NCBI GenBank assembly: GCA_017591395.1
Contig: WEDG01007684.1
Coordinates: forward strand, 1 to 64,000
Source: Schistocephalus solidus
Taxonomy: Eukaryota > Platyhelminthes > Cestoda > Diphyllobothriidea > Diphyllobothriidae
DNA: 64,000 nt
Direction: 5' to 3'
Each line of letters opens with the position of its first letter. The stretch's first letter is position 1. The notes below the pieces were generated by a model. The model was given only the letters and a program-made list of their open reading frames with translations. It did not search any database and was not told the origin of the DNA. Shown one piece after another: positions 49,184 through 59,333 of the stretch. Both the position numbers and the translations under genes were made by a program.

Positions 49184-49254
49184 AGCCCGTGGCTCAATGG
49201 TAGAGCATTCGACTCAAATACCAAAGGTCGTGGGTTCGAATCCCAGGTGTGCCA
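49184..49254 (+). other. tRNA-Cys-like segment with pol III A and B boxes
   Basis: A box TGGCTCAATGG (49190-49200), B box GGTTCGAATCC (49233-49243). The D-stem GCTC/GAGC and T-stem TGGG/CCCA pair, but the anticodon stem does not. Base spacing through ATTCGACT...AAAGGTC matches animal tRNA-Cys. It is not a functional tRNA gene and is best read as an internal promoter of the repeat. Confidence 0.7.
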
Positions 49255-49271
49255 CACTTTGGATCGGGTAT

Positions 49272-49316
49272 GACTAGCTGATGACGGCTAATAAGCCAGA
49301 AATGGCCATTCCGGTC
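49272..49316 (+). ncRNA. hammerhead ribozyme, family 1 (subfamily C)
   Basis: GACTAG, CTGATGA, GGCT-AATA-AGCC, GAAA, stem III ATGGCCAT, cleavage after T49310, CCGGTC. There is one mismatch in stem I (A opposite C). The core is intact. Confidence 0.75.
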
Positions 49317-49337
49317 TCCCTTGTCTTTGTCAGTTCA

Positions 49338-49343
<6 letters not shown>

Positions 49344-49394
<51 letters not shown>
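49344..49394. repeat. (AT)n microsatellite
   Basis: TA alternation links the end of the family-1 repeat and the start of an inverted family-2 fragment. Confidence 0.95.
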
Positions 49395-49396
<2 letters not shown>

Positions 49397-49855
49397 GGGA
49401 AATAATTTCTGAAATTATTAGGTGCAGGACATGGAGTCAGGTGCTTCGGACATGACTTTTAAGGGTCAGGACCCGAAATTTCAATGAACATTTGGGTCGA
49501 AGACAATCAACCACCGTGGAATAACCACGTAATGCCCATTCTACAAACAAGTAGTACTACAAGTAGTATGAATCGATAGTAAAGACAGTTATAGTACTCC
49601 GATATATAGTCGATAGCACAGACAGATACAGTTTCGACACAGAGAGTCAGGTAGCTCTTGTGCGGTTTCAGAGATGGGGAATTCCAGAGAATAATGGGGA
49701 AATAGTTCTGAATTACAGGAGTTTATAGTCGACTCGATTAATGAATATTTGTCGATTACCGACCACTGGAATAATCACGTCCTATTTGTAGTAACATGTA
49801 TGATATGCAGTAGTAAAGATGTATTTGTCTGATCAGGTACCAGCTAAAAAGCCCA
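49394..49855 (-). mobile_element. family-2 (354-bp) repeat, minus-strand fragments
   Basis: 49394-49572 is a close inverted copy of the part of the 354-bp unit lying between 'gaatgggcattacgtgg' and 'tttccccgat'. 49573-49855 is more diverged and rearranged, and ends with an inverted 'gggctttttagctggtacc' (49836-49854). The last bases, GCCCA (49851-49855), are the complement of the first five bases after the predicted cleavage site, so the fragment ends at that site. Confidence 0.7.
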
Positions 49856-49881
49856 GAAACCGCACAGAGAACGCTGGGGGA

Positions 49882-49953
49882 CCCACTGAGGAGCCGAACC
49901 CCTCGTTGCTGTGTCACGCAGCAGCAGAAACATCGGCGAAACACGTGTCTGGG
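49882..49953 (+). ncRNA. hammerhead ribozyme, family 2
   Basis: Stem I CCCA/TGGG, core CTGAGGA (49886-49892), stem II GCCGA/TCGGC, loop II with an internal 7-bp hairpin, GAAA (49938-49941), stem III ACAC/GTGT, cleavage after GTC at 49949. All conserved core positions are present. Confidence 0.8.
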
Positions 49954-50237
49954 CTTTTAGCTAGTACCCATGTCGGAAGTACGGTATAACGTCTTTGCCA
50001 TATAAGATTCATACTACTTGTAGTACTACTTGTTTGTAGAATGGGCATTACGTGGTTATTCCACAGTGGTTGATTGTCTTCGACCCAAATGTTCATTGAA
50101 ATTTCGGGTCTGACCCTTAAAAAGTCATGTCCGAAGCACCTCGACTCCATGTCCTGCACCTAATAATTTCAGAAATTATTTCCCCGATTATTCTCTGGAG
50201 TCCATATACCAGAAACCGCACAGAGAACGCTGGGGAA

Positions 50238-50309
50238 CCCACTGAGGAGCCGAACCCGTCGTTGCTGTGTCACGCAGCAGCAGAAACATCGGCGAAACAC
50301 GTGTCTGGG
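50238..50309 (+). ncRNA. hammerhead ribozyme, family 2
   Basis: Same structure as 49882-49953: CCCA, CTGAGGA (50242-50248), GCCGA/TCGGC, GAAA (50294-50297), ACACGTGT, GTC ending at 50305, TGGG. The core is intact. Confidence 0.8.
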
Positions 50310-50352
50310 CTTTTTAGCTAGTACCTATGTCGGAAGTACGGTATAACGTCTT

Positions 50353-50357
<5 letters not shown>

Positions 50358-50447
<90 letters not shown>
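50358..50447. repeat. (AT)n followed by (GA)n microsatellite
   Basis: About 60 bp of TA alternation turns into about 30 bp of GA alternation, directly after the family-2 pair. Confidence 0.95.
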
Positions 50448-50450
<3 letters not shown>

Positions 50451-53400
50451 CAGTCCTTCAGGACTGACTATTCCCAATTATAAACCGAACGCATTTTAGG
50501 GCAATCACGATATCATTAAATTTGTGGCTTGAACGAGTTAGGTAGGGTGTGCTCTCGTGTACTTCCGAAATAACGGTCAGACTTCAGTTGCTCCTTCTTG
50601 AGGAGCCTCTATGCTAAACCAATGTGCAATATTGTTCACGTGGGTTGGGGGTCTAGCGCGTATGTGACACACGTACACGGAAGCTTTATGTGAGCTAAGC
50701 TACCAAGCCCATTCATTTTGGCCCTGCGTTACCCCTGGAACATGCTGGCTGTGGACAGAAGGTAGGGGGTCAAAGCTGCACAAGTGACCAAATCACCCTC
50801 CGGGGTTTTTGGTGGTGATCGCTGATTTCGATGGGTGAAATACACGCTTTGTCATAACACAGAGGAGGCTAGTTGAACTCGCATGAAGATAAGGGTCATA
50901 ACTACCCGAAAAAGGCACAGCAGTCACGAACTCGGATTACGACGAAACCCTGATTATCGAAAGTCCCCTCCAGTAGGCTCCATTGTCTTCGTTTGGCGCA
51001 ATAAAAACATTTTGCGAAGACTTCAACAATCAAGCAGGACACAGTTCAAAGTCAGCTTGAACAGTAAGGAAGAAACAAATCGAAAAACAAGCTGTCCAGC
51101 CTTGGTGACAAAACAGCCAACACAGCATTATCTTGTGCGTTGTCATGTTTGAACATTAACGGTGAATTTGAATGAAAAACATGCGAGACAATCGGTGAAC
51201 GGAATGCCGGTAAACACTTTCAAGCTCTCCGCAAGCAAGATATTTAAATAAACGACACTTCGACATTCCCTTGGTTTGGTTACTTAATAATTGAGGTCAG
51301 CATCCGGGATGTACTTATTTTACTTTGGAATCCACAGGTAAAATTCAGTTCATTTACCGCTTTTGTACTGTCCGACCGGTTCGGTATGTCGGCAAATCGA
51401 TTGGCCTGGCTTTTGATGCCTGCAGTCATCAATGTTGGCTTTGTTCATGCCGAAATTCTCTCCCAGTGTGCGCACCAGTGTGTTTATATTCACTACCCAG
51501 CGTTCTTTAGCACCACTAGTTGGTTTTGGTCTTTTTACATGCGCTAGGAGGGCTAAAATTTACAGACGGAACGGAAGATAATAGTACGCAGAATCCTGCC
51601 ATGAACAATTTAGATTATTTGGAGACTCCGAGTCCTTAATATATATATATATATACTCTCTCGAAATGAGGGAAGATGCAGCATGGCAATATTTATTTCC
51701 CTGGCGTCCAGTTATTCGAGGGCGTTATTCCTACAGGTTCTTAAATCCCAGGCATATATAGGCGTGGGAGTAAAGCTATTAGGTCGCTGAGGCTAAAATG
51801 GGCGCGCGGTAATATACTAAAGCCTCTAGAAAATCCCGACTCAACAGTCAGTGGGGCAGTTGACTGGTGTAAGGTGAAAATTTATTCAAAATCTGTTATG
51901 CATTTGGATCACGCTAATTATGCCCTCTTCGTTCGGCTCCCGGTCTCTCCGTGTCAACGAATTCATGGCCGTGGTTGCGTGTGAGTTTGTGCACCCGTTT
52001 GTGTATACCATGGAGTGCACGCTCGTAAATTTGGCGCAGCTATCCGAACCAAAAATGCATATGCAAATTAAAAGTTCAGCTCCCATGCCTAGTGGGGATC
52101 GATATGTGCACTTAAAACACCCAACTTTGGCACCTTGATTTGCGTCACTTATACACGTGGCAACAAGTTACACACTTAGAGTTAACTGGTTGACGGGGGG
52201 CGTTTTTTTCCGCGCGGCGGGGGGATTACTTCTAAGAAATTGCGAATTCGGCGCGTAGGTACCACAGCAATGGACCCCCAGCCTTGTTAACTGAGAAAAA
52301 TATGCTTAATAGGAAAGGTCTTGTAAAACAAGAAAAACCCTTATTGCACGATTCTCACTCCATACCAGCTCAGAATTTCGTAGTCTCTGATTAATATATA
52401 TTATAAAGGTTCATCAAATTTCCTGCTTCAGAATACACTACAAGTTACCAGCAGAACATCAGAACTTTACTAATAAAACTTACTGAAAGTTTCATAGTGT
52501 TTATCCTCAAAATACTAGGCTCCGAATAGGCGTCGTATCTCTTCAATAGAAAACCTGTCACACTGGGGTGTTCGGTATATGCGGCCTTAAGTCACCACAG
52601 ATCCAAAAAGTAAACTAATTTGTGTATCAACAGCAATGTATGGACAGAATGTCAGCACGTGCGACTCTCTCTCTCTCCTTCCATATGACCCGTAAAACCC
52701 AGGACTTTACTTTATAGTCTCCGTATCACAAAACGATGACCACACACGCCTCTTCGTGCTCCATCCTACTTGGTTTGAAGAAGTGGTCCAAAACTCTCCT
52801 CATTGGGCTTAGTTTTATTGACGAGACCCCTGACCGATAGTGGCATTTCACAGGACTAGAAACCTCCAAGAACACCGGGTCAGGGGTAAGGTTAGTGATA
52901 CTGTTAGGTGAGAGTAAAAGTTCAAGTTAGAGTAGGAGTTGATGTTTATGTAGGGGCTAATTTTTGGGTTAGGGCTAGCATATGAGAGTATGTTCCTTTC
53001 GTGGATAAAAGTGTAAAGCCACCTGGATTACAAAGGGTTTCTATTTCGCTTACTTACCTATATATTTTTCTTAAGGATAGCCATGATAAATTAAGTGCTA
53101 AGAACACGTTTCACTAGGGATACCTTGAAGGGCCATGTAAATAGGAGAAGGGAAAAGGAACCCCCCGACCGCTTAATGCTAGCACTTACTTTAACATTAA
53201 GCTAAACTGTCACCTTAATCTTAAACCTAGCCTTACCCTGAACCTAAACCCTACAACTCACACGGTAATACCCTTAGCTCTTAGCCTTATCTTGATCCTA
53301 ACCCCAACTGCCACATGCACACGTCAAATCGCAAAAACACTGGTTTTTAATGCGCCTATTGCCTGTAGCTCTTTATTCAGAAAGAACCCGTTAAATCAAT

Positions 53401-54369
53401 TCAGCTTTATGAATCACCTTTTACCTCAAAGAAATAGGCAGTTCCTGCTTTAGTTATGCATAACAACATAGGTGAACCTTCACGAACTCACATCTCAACG
53501 CTGGTGAGGGTTTTAGTTATTCCCAGTGAATGGATTTTAAAAAGATGACAGTAGTAAACTTTTCTGTTATACGATAATTGCATTCTGCGACTGGGCATTT
53601 TGTATCTAGTAATTGAAGAACTATTACTCGAACCGCGGAAAGGACTTCAAGTGACCGTCGTATTTCGGTTCTTAATATATAACATTGAAGCATTCTGGTC
53701 TAGAAATCAGTATACCAGGCTGAAAATGAAATTTAATGAGCAGGTGATAATAATTTTAAACCAAATACATATGTATTAAAAAACAAAACGTATTGCCTTT
53801 AAAAAGAGCACACGCAGGTCTGTCAGATTGGAGTTATTTTATGTGATAACCGTAAGTTCAACGCATAATCTCTGTAGATAGGATTACAAATTTGAAGTAT
53901 CTATCTTGTCAAAAATTGATATGCCTTCTAGGAGGAAATTTCTCGGCGCAAATGTTCCCTAGTCTGCTCTGAAAACAGATAAGAAAATTTGAGTGGAGTT
54001 CCATCGGTTGCAAAAAAAGTAAACGCATTATTGTTAATCTCTTCGAAAAGGTAGTCAGTACTGTATAGGAGTGGATTGATTCACCATACTTGCAGAATGT
54101 GAGTGTGCAGACCAAAACTAGTCAGGCAAGAGGACCAAAACTAGTGGGTTGCGAGAATTGACTCCGGTCGCTTAGACATTAAAATACAAAATGCATTTTC
54201 AAAGTTTACCTTTAAAGATGGCTAAAACGCATCAAAATGGTAAAATACAAGTAGATAAATGTAGAATCTATGCGGCTGAACCTTTCATTTTGAGTCTGCC
54301 TTCAAGCTAAGTCTCTTTGGGAGATTCTATGGATTTTTTAAAAGAAACCTAAAGCGGGTAGGGGCCTTG
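50448..54369. other. unannotated sequence with telomere-like repeats
   Basis: No gene was recognised. Telomere-like dispersed repeats lie at about 52870-53000 (GTTAGGG sense) and 53150-53330 (CCTAA sense), possibly the two arms of one inverted element. A short AT run is at 51638-51654. Confidence 0.4.
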
Positions 54370-54740
54370 TATAGCCGCCCAAGTGGGACACGGGAAAATA
54401 AACCACCCTGCCCGCTTACGGTAACTTTCAGAAAGAGTAAAAATACCCATGTTTTAGCACTAACACTAACCATAAACCATAAAACTAAACGGTCACCTTA
54501 ATCTTAACCCTAGCCTTACCCTAAATATAAACCCTACGATTAGCATTATTATAATCTTAACCCTTAATTGAATCATGACCCTAACCCAAACTCTGATCTC
54601 AACCTCAAAATTAAACCCAATCCAAAACTTAACCCTAATCCTTACCTTTATCCTAAACCCGATTTCCTTTACATTTGGCCTAAAGCAACACGCACTGAGG
54701 GCGGCGGTTCCGATTCCCGTGTCCTACTTAGGCCGCTATA
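54370..54740. mobile_element. MITE-like element with 27-bp terminal inverted repeats and telomere-like interior
   Basis: The left end 54370-54396 (TATAGCCGCCC, then AAGTGGGACACGGGAA) and right end 54714-54740 are inverted copies differing at three positions. The interior 54435-54660 is a degenerate CCCTAA-rich run. No open reading frame is present, so mobility would need an enzyme in trans. The terminal TATA could be target-site duplication or part of the inverted repeat. Related but decayed copies are at 14483-14868 and elsewhere. Confidence 0.7.
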
Positions 54741-55140
54741 AAAGTCATCCATAACCGCGCTTTACTTAGGTTGAACATTTGAGCGAATACCTCTCTTTCT
54801 TTTTCACCATAATTTTTAAAAAAATTACAAACAGTTAGGCAAGTCTCTCGATCATATTTAAAATGATATGCATTGGAAGAAATAAAGGTGTAGAACCTGG
54901 CCTTCTGTCTCCGGAGCTAAAATTTCCTGTAGATTTAAGGTAGCCCTTTCATTTGCCACCCAACAGCCTAGGGAGGGCCGACGAAGACAAAAAATTCAGG
55001 GACATGTTAGGATAGCCAAGATTTTATCTGACAACTGGAAAATGTGGGCTCAGAACTTTCGAAAATTTTTGTTACCCTCTTCACGAACACCAGAGAATTC
55101 TGCTGTCGTTAGGCTCTGGAAACATTTCATTTTTGATTTG
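54741..55140. other. unannotated sequence
   Basis: No gene or repeat was recognised. Confidence 0.35.
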
Positions 55141-55455
55141 GTCAGCTGTTCAAAGGTATTTTCACACCTAGGGCCTCGAGATGGCCATTGCTGGCTTATT
55201 AGCCGCTGTCAACCAGTCACGCCCAACCTCCGGGTTTTGGGTGACCTGAGGTTTGATCCCGTCCCGTAACCTGATCAGTGACCCCATAACAACCGACAGG
55301 ACAACCGGCCCATGGTTCGATGGTACAGCGTTGGACAACTGAACATTCGAGGGCAAAAGAACCAGGGCTTGAGCTCCATCGGTTGGCTATGTCGGGCTGA
55401 TGACGGCCAATAAACCAGAAATTGCGATTCCGGTCTCCCTTATCTCTGTCGGCAC
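55141..55455. mobile_element. two tRNA-like/hammerhead repeat relics, head to head
   Basis: A minus-strand hammerhead relic (about 55175-55219, 'gatggccattgctggcttat') is followed by plus-strand leader, tRNA-like ('cccatggttcgatggtacag') and hammerhead (55391-55435) sequence. Both are diverged relative to the 59-63 kb copies. Confidence 0.6.
55391..55435 (+). ncRNA. hammerhead ribozyme, family 1, diverged
   Basis: GTCGGG, CTGATGA intact, stem II GGCC-AATA-AACC, GAAA intact, stem III TTGCGAT partly lost, CCGGTC. Activity is doubtful because stems I and III are weakened. Confidence 0.5.
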
Positions 55456-55777
55456 TCCTTGTTTGCATTTACTATTCGGTATATACAATTTCATATAAAC
55501 GTTAACTATGAATCTTGGGCGCTCCAAACATTACTTACTCTTTCCTACCAACAACCATAGGTGCTTTAGCCTAAACACTCCGCCTACCTCCCAAATAATC
55601 ATTTTGTTAGTAGTTTGTAATAAATTCCTGCGTAATAGAGAAGCGTGACCGAGAAAGAGAAGGGAGACTGAAAGAAGCATATTTAGCTTATACCTCTTTA
55701 TTTGCCGTTCGTTTAGTGACTGCACCCTCCTGCTTCAAGTAAAAACTGAAATTTTTATTTTCGTAATAAAATTCAGA
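55456..55777. other. unannotated sequence
   Basis: No gene or repeat was recognised. Confidence 0.35.
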
Positions 55778-55983
55778 TATATATATATATATATACCATA
55801 TATATATATATATATATATATACCAGAAACCGCATAGAGAACGCTGGGGGACCCACTGAGGAGCCGAACCCCTCGTTGCTGTGTCACACAGCAGCAGAAA
55901 CATCGGCGAAACACGTGTCAGGGCTTTTAACTAGTACCTATGTCGGAAGTACGGTATAACGTCTTTGCCATATATATATATAT
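55778..55983 (+). mobile_element. family-2 repeat, single partial copy between AT microsatellites
   Basis: AT runs at 55778-55822 and 55971-55983 bracket one fragment that starts at 'ataccagaaaccgcatag' and ends at 'aacgtctttgccatat'. It comprises only the hammerhead and about 50 bp on each side. The same end points are seen at other AT junctions of this family. Confidence 0.8.
55852..55923 (+). ncRNA. hammerhead ribozyme, family 2, stem I mismatch
   Basis: CCCA, CTGAGGA (55856-55862), GCCGA/TCGGC, GAAA, ACACGTGTC, then AGGG instead of TGGG, so the first stem I pair is lost. The internal hairpin shows TG...CA pairing (CACAGCA variant). Confidence 0.7.
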
Positions 55984-57258
55984 AACTGCATGGCACTTCC
56001 ATCTGAATCGATATTTCTGATATCTGTTGCTATGAGAAGAGTCCCTTGGTGCCTTGATGAAAGCCTTTTTTGATCATAAATTGGCTCCGAATCACATCGA
56101 CGGTGTGTGACCTGGGGATTTGGTCATCAATGTAAACCCGCAGTGGTATTGCACCACCCTTCTCTTGGCCCGCAAAACTCTCAAACAGTTGATTGCTAGG
56201 TAATAGGAACCGCATGCACGTACTGTAAACAGTTAACTAAAAAGGAACAGTAAATTTTTGTCTACAACCAGGGTAAACTAATGCACACAATGACCACTGG
56301 ATGGAGTTGACAGTGTTGCGTTGTGATCTTTGCAGTTGAGTTCTATCAACCGACTGCATTAAATATTGATTATTGCAAAATAAAAATTTAATGGCAAGAG
56401 AAGATTAAGTAGAGGTCTCTTGAACGTCAACAAACAGACCCTGGACATAGTAACCACAAACCACTCGGTCGCTTCTAGTAAGTTTCCACAAAATTCGCAT
56501 GAAAGAGGCGTAGACTGCAAAGCCGGGGTTCTGCATTTTCATGCAGAACTTGTCAACTGGTCACAAGAGCCACGCAACGAAAATACTTATGCCAACCTAC
56601 TTTTTAAGGAAATCATGTTTGCATTACACAGAATTATGTGTAAATCATTAACGTTTACATGAAACACTTGTTATATAATTAATTTGTAAAAAAAGTCGAG
56701 ATAGCATCCATGTTCCATGAACTGGGTATTGGATTGTACGACTATCTGTAATGTAAACTCGCCAGCCAGCCTTTCATACCTAGCGGATACCTTGACGTCC
56801 GACTTTCCACAAGTTCTATTCTAATTCTTCTTCTAAGGAAGGTGAGAAAGACCGGGGAGAGAAGCTGGAATGGTTGAACGCGAAACCGGGCAGAGAAGTT
56901 GGAATCGCTAACGCTAATAGCATTTACCCGGCCAAGCGTATGCGTGTCGGCATCTTTGAACTCCACCGTCCCGATCCATCAGCTACTGCATTGGTTTAAA
57001 ACGAAAAACCGCTTTGTTACTTGACTTTTTGATGCCCACTTTGTGCTGCAAACCACGCATGGCAGGGACAGGTGGGGAAAACCGAGAAGAGGAGAGGAAT
57101 GAGGCATACAAGTTCGTCTATATTACTGCCTCCATAGTCACCCTAATGACTGTCTTTATATTTATATATATAATAAAAGGGTATGTTGCTAAGGGTTCAA
57201 CAGGCAAGACGCAAACAGCTGTTTCACGGTTGATACCGATAACCAGTATGTCATACGT
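55984..57258. other. unannotated sequence
   Basis: No gene was recognised. A short frame at 57014-57286 has one hydrophobic stretch caused by AT-rich repeats (TATATAT near 57165) and no known motif. Confidence 0.35.
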
Positions 57259-57406
57259 CATATATATCTATATATTTCGGGTCTGACCCTAAAAATTAAT
57301 GTCCCAATCACCTGACTCCATGTCCTGCACTTAATAATTTCAGAAATTATTACCCCGATATTCTCTGGAGTCCATATACCAGAAACCGCATAGAAAACGC
57401 TGGGGA

Positions 57407-57478
57407 CCCACTGAGGAGCCAAACCCCTCGTTGCTGTGTCACGCAGCAGCAGAAACATCGGCGAAACACGTGTCTGGG
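57407..57478 (+). ncRNA. hammerhead ribozyme, family 2, array unit 1
   Basis: CCCA, CTGAGGA (57411-57417), GCCAA/TCGGC (one stem II mismatch), GAAA (57463-57466), ACACGTGT, GTC ending at 57474, TGGG. Confidence 0.8.
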
Positions 57479-57760
57479 CTTTTAGCTAGTACCTATGTCG
57501 GAAGTACGGTATAACGTCTTTGCCATATAAGATTCATACTACGTGTAGTACTACTTGTTTGTAGAATGGGCATTACGTGGTTATTCCACAGTGGTTGATT
57601 GACTTCGACCCAAATGTTCATTTAAATTTCGGGTCTGACCCTAAAAAGTCATGTCCGAAGCACCTGACTCCATGTCCTGCACTTAATAATTTCAGAACTT
57701 ATTTCCCCGATTATTCTCTGGGGTCCATATACCAGAAACCGCATAGAGAACGCTGGGGGA

Positions 57761-57832
57761 CCCACTGAGGAGCCGAACCCCTCGTTGCTGTGTCACGCAG
57801 CAGCAGAAACATCGGCGAAACACGTGTCTGGG
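57761..57832 (+). ncRNA. hammerhead ribozyme, family 2, array unit 2
   Basis: CCCA, CTGAGGA (57765-57771), GCCGA/TCGGC, GAAA, ACACGTGT, GTC ending at 57828, TGGG. All core and stem positions agree with the consensus. Confidence 0.85.
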
Positions 57833-58114
57833 CTTTTAGCTAGTACCTATATCGGAAGTACGGTATAACGTCTTTGCCATATAAGATTCATATTACTTGT
57901 AGTACTACTTGTTTGTAGAATGGGCATTACGCGGTTATTCCACAGTGGTTGATTGTCTTCGACCCAAAGGTTCATTAAAATTTCGGGTCTGACCCTAAAA
58001 AGTCATGTCCGAAGCACCTGACTCCATGTCCTGCACTTAATAATTTCATAAATTATTTCCCCGATTATTCTCTGGAGTCCATATACCAGAAACCGTATAG
58101 AGAACGCTGGGGGA

Positions 58115-58186
58115 CCCACTGAGGAGCCAAACCCCTCGTTGCTGTGTCACGCAGCAGCAGAAACATCGGCGAAACACGTGTCTGGG
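58115..58186 (+). ncRNA. hammerhead ribozyme, family 2, array unit 3
   Basis: As unit 2 but with GCCAA in the 5' strand of stem II. Cleavage after 58182. The core is intact. Confidence 0.8.
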
Positions 58187-58468
58187 CTTTTAGCTAGTAC
58201 CTATGTCGGAAGTACGGTATAACGTCTTTGCCATATAAGATTCATACTACGTGTAGTACTACTTGTTTGTAGAATGGGCATTACGTGGTTATTCCACAGT
58301 GGTTGATTGACTTCGACCCAAATGTTCATTTAAATTTCGGGTCTGACCCTAAAAAGTCATGTCCGAAGCACCTGACTCCATGTCCTGCACTTAATAATTT
58401 CAGAACTTATTTCCCCGATTATTCTCTGGGGTTCATATACCAGAAACCGCATAGAGAACGCTGGGGGA

Positions 58469-58540
58469 CCCACTGAGGAGCCGAACCCCTCGTTGCTGTG
58501 TCACACAGCAGCAGAAACATCGGCGAAACACGTGTCTGGG
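58469..58540 (+). ncRNA. hammerhead ribozyme, family 2, array unit 4
   Basis: Consensus core and stems. The internal loop II hairpin carries CACAGCA instead of CGCAGCA, turning a T-G wobble into a T-A pair. Cleavage after 58536. Confidence 0.85.
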
Positions 58541-58821
58541 CTTTTAGCTAGTACCTATATCGGAAGTACGGTATAACGTCTTTGCCATATAAGATTCATA
58601 TTACTTGTAGTACTACTTGTTTGTAGAATGGGCATTACGCGGTTATTCCACAGTGGTTGATTGTCTTCGACCCAAAGGTTCATTAAAATTTCGGGTCTGA
58701 CCCTAAAAAGTCATGTCCGAAGCACCTGACTCCATGTCCTGCACTTAATAATTTTATAAATTATTTCCCCGATTATTCTCTGGAGTCCATATACCAGAAA
58801 CCGCATAGAGAACGCTGGGGA

Positions 58822-58893
58822 CCCACTGAGGAGCCGAACCCCTCGTTGCTGTGTCACGCAGCAGCAGAAACATCGGCGAAACACGTGTCTGGG
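58822..58893 (+). ncRNA. hammerhead ribozyme, family 2, array unit 5
   Basis: CCCA, CTGAGGA, GCCGA/TCGGC, GAAA, ACACGTGT, GTC ending at 58889, TGGG. Intact. Confidence 0.85.
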
Positions 58894-59175
58894 CTTTTAG
58901 CTAGTATCTATGTCGGAAGTACGGTATAACGTCTTTGCCATATAAGATTCATACTACTTGTAGTACTACTTGTTTGTAGAATGGGCATTACGTGGTTATT
59001 CCACAGTGGTTGATTGTCTTCGACTCAAATGTTCATTGAAATTTCGGGTCTGACCCTAAAAAGTCATGTCCGAAGCACCTGACTCCATGTCCTGCACTTG
59101 ATAATTTCAGAAATTATTTCCCCGATTATTCTCTGGGGTCCATATACCAGAAACCGCATAGAGAACGCTGGGGGA

Positions 59176-59247
59176 CCCACTGAGGAGCCGAACCCCTCGT
59201 TGCTGTGTCACACAGCAGCAGAAACATCGGTGAAACATGTGTCTGGG
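59176..59247 (+). ncRNA. hammerhead ribozyme, family 2, array unit 6
   Basis: Stem II ends TCGGT (G-T wobble at the first pair) and stem III is ACAT/GTGT (T-G wobble). The CACAGCA hairpin variant is present. Cleavage after 59243. The core is intact. Confidence 0.75.
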
Positions 59248-59289
59248 CTTTTAGCTAGTACCTATGTCGGAAGTACGGTATAACGTCTT

Positions 59290-59294
<5 letters not shown>

Positions 59295-59332
<38 letters not shown>
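59295..59332. repeat. (AT)n microsatellite
   Basis: TA alternation lies between the family-2 array and the Penelope-like remnant. Confidence 0.95.

Positions 59333-59333
<1 letters not shown>

Larger units (their letters stand above)
48930..49338. mobile_element. tRNA-Cys-like/hammerhead repeat, subfamily C, head-to-head pair
   Basis: A minus-strand leader/tail fragment (48930-49068) is joined to a plus-strand unit (49064-49338). The plus unit has leader, tRNA-like segment, hammerhead (49272-49316) and tail. The shared junction bases GACCG (49064-49068) correspond to the first bases after the predicted hammerhead cleavage site read on the minus strand. It is flanked by AT microsatellites on both sides. 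Confidence 0.8.
49853..50357 (+). mobile_element. family-2 (354-bp) hammerhead repeat, two tandem copies
   Basis: The stretch contains two hammerheads (49882-49953 and 50238-50309) whose predicted cleavage sites, 49949 and 50305, are 356 bp apart. The DNA between them is one full unit. The second unit runs past its hammerhead to 'aacgtctttgccatat' and dissolves into an AT microsatellite, as all free 3' ends of this family do here. Confidence 0.85.
57272..59296 (+). mobile_element. family-2 hammerhead repeat array: six tandem ~354-bp units
   Basis: Six hammerheads lie head to tail, with predicted cleavage sites at 57474, 57828, 58182, 58536, 58889 and 59243 (spacing 353-354). Alternate units look most alike: units 2 and 4 share 'ttcagaacttatttcc' and 'gggg(t)tccatat', while units 3 and 5 share 'ttaaaatttcgggtctg'. 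This suggests amplification of a two-unit block. Each unit also has the perfect inverted repeat AATAATTTC-AG-AAATTATT in several copies. No internal pol III boxes or coding sequence were found. Cleavage would give RNA monomers of about 354 nt, suitable for circularisation. It ends in an AT microsatellite. Confidence 0.9.

Noticed and set aside
57272..59296. CRISPR-like or satellite array with coding frames (repeated 63-codon frames)
   Set aside because: Units are about 354 bp with no short repeat/spacer pattern. The frames starting at 57577 and 58285 are incidental and not maintained in all units.
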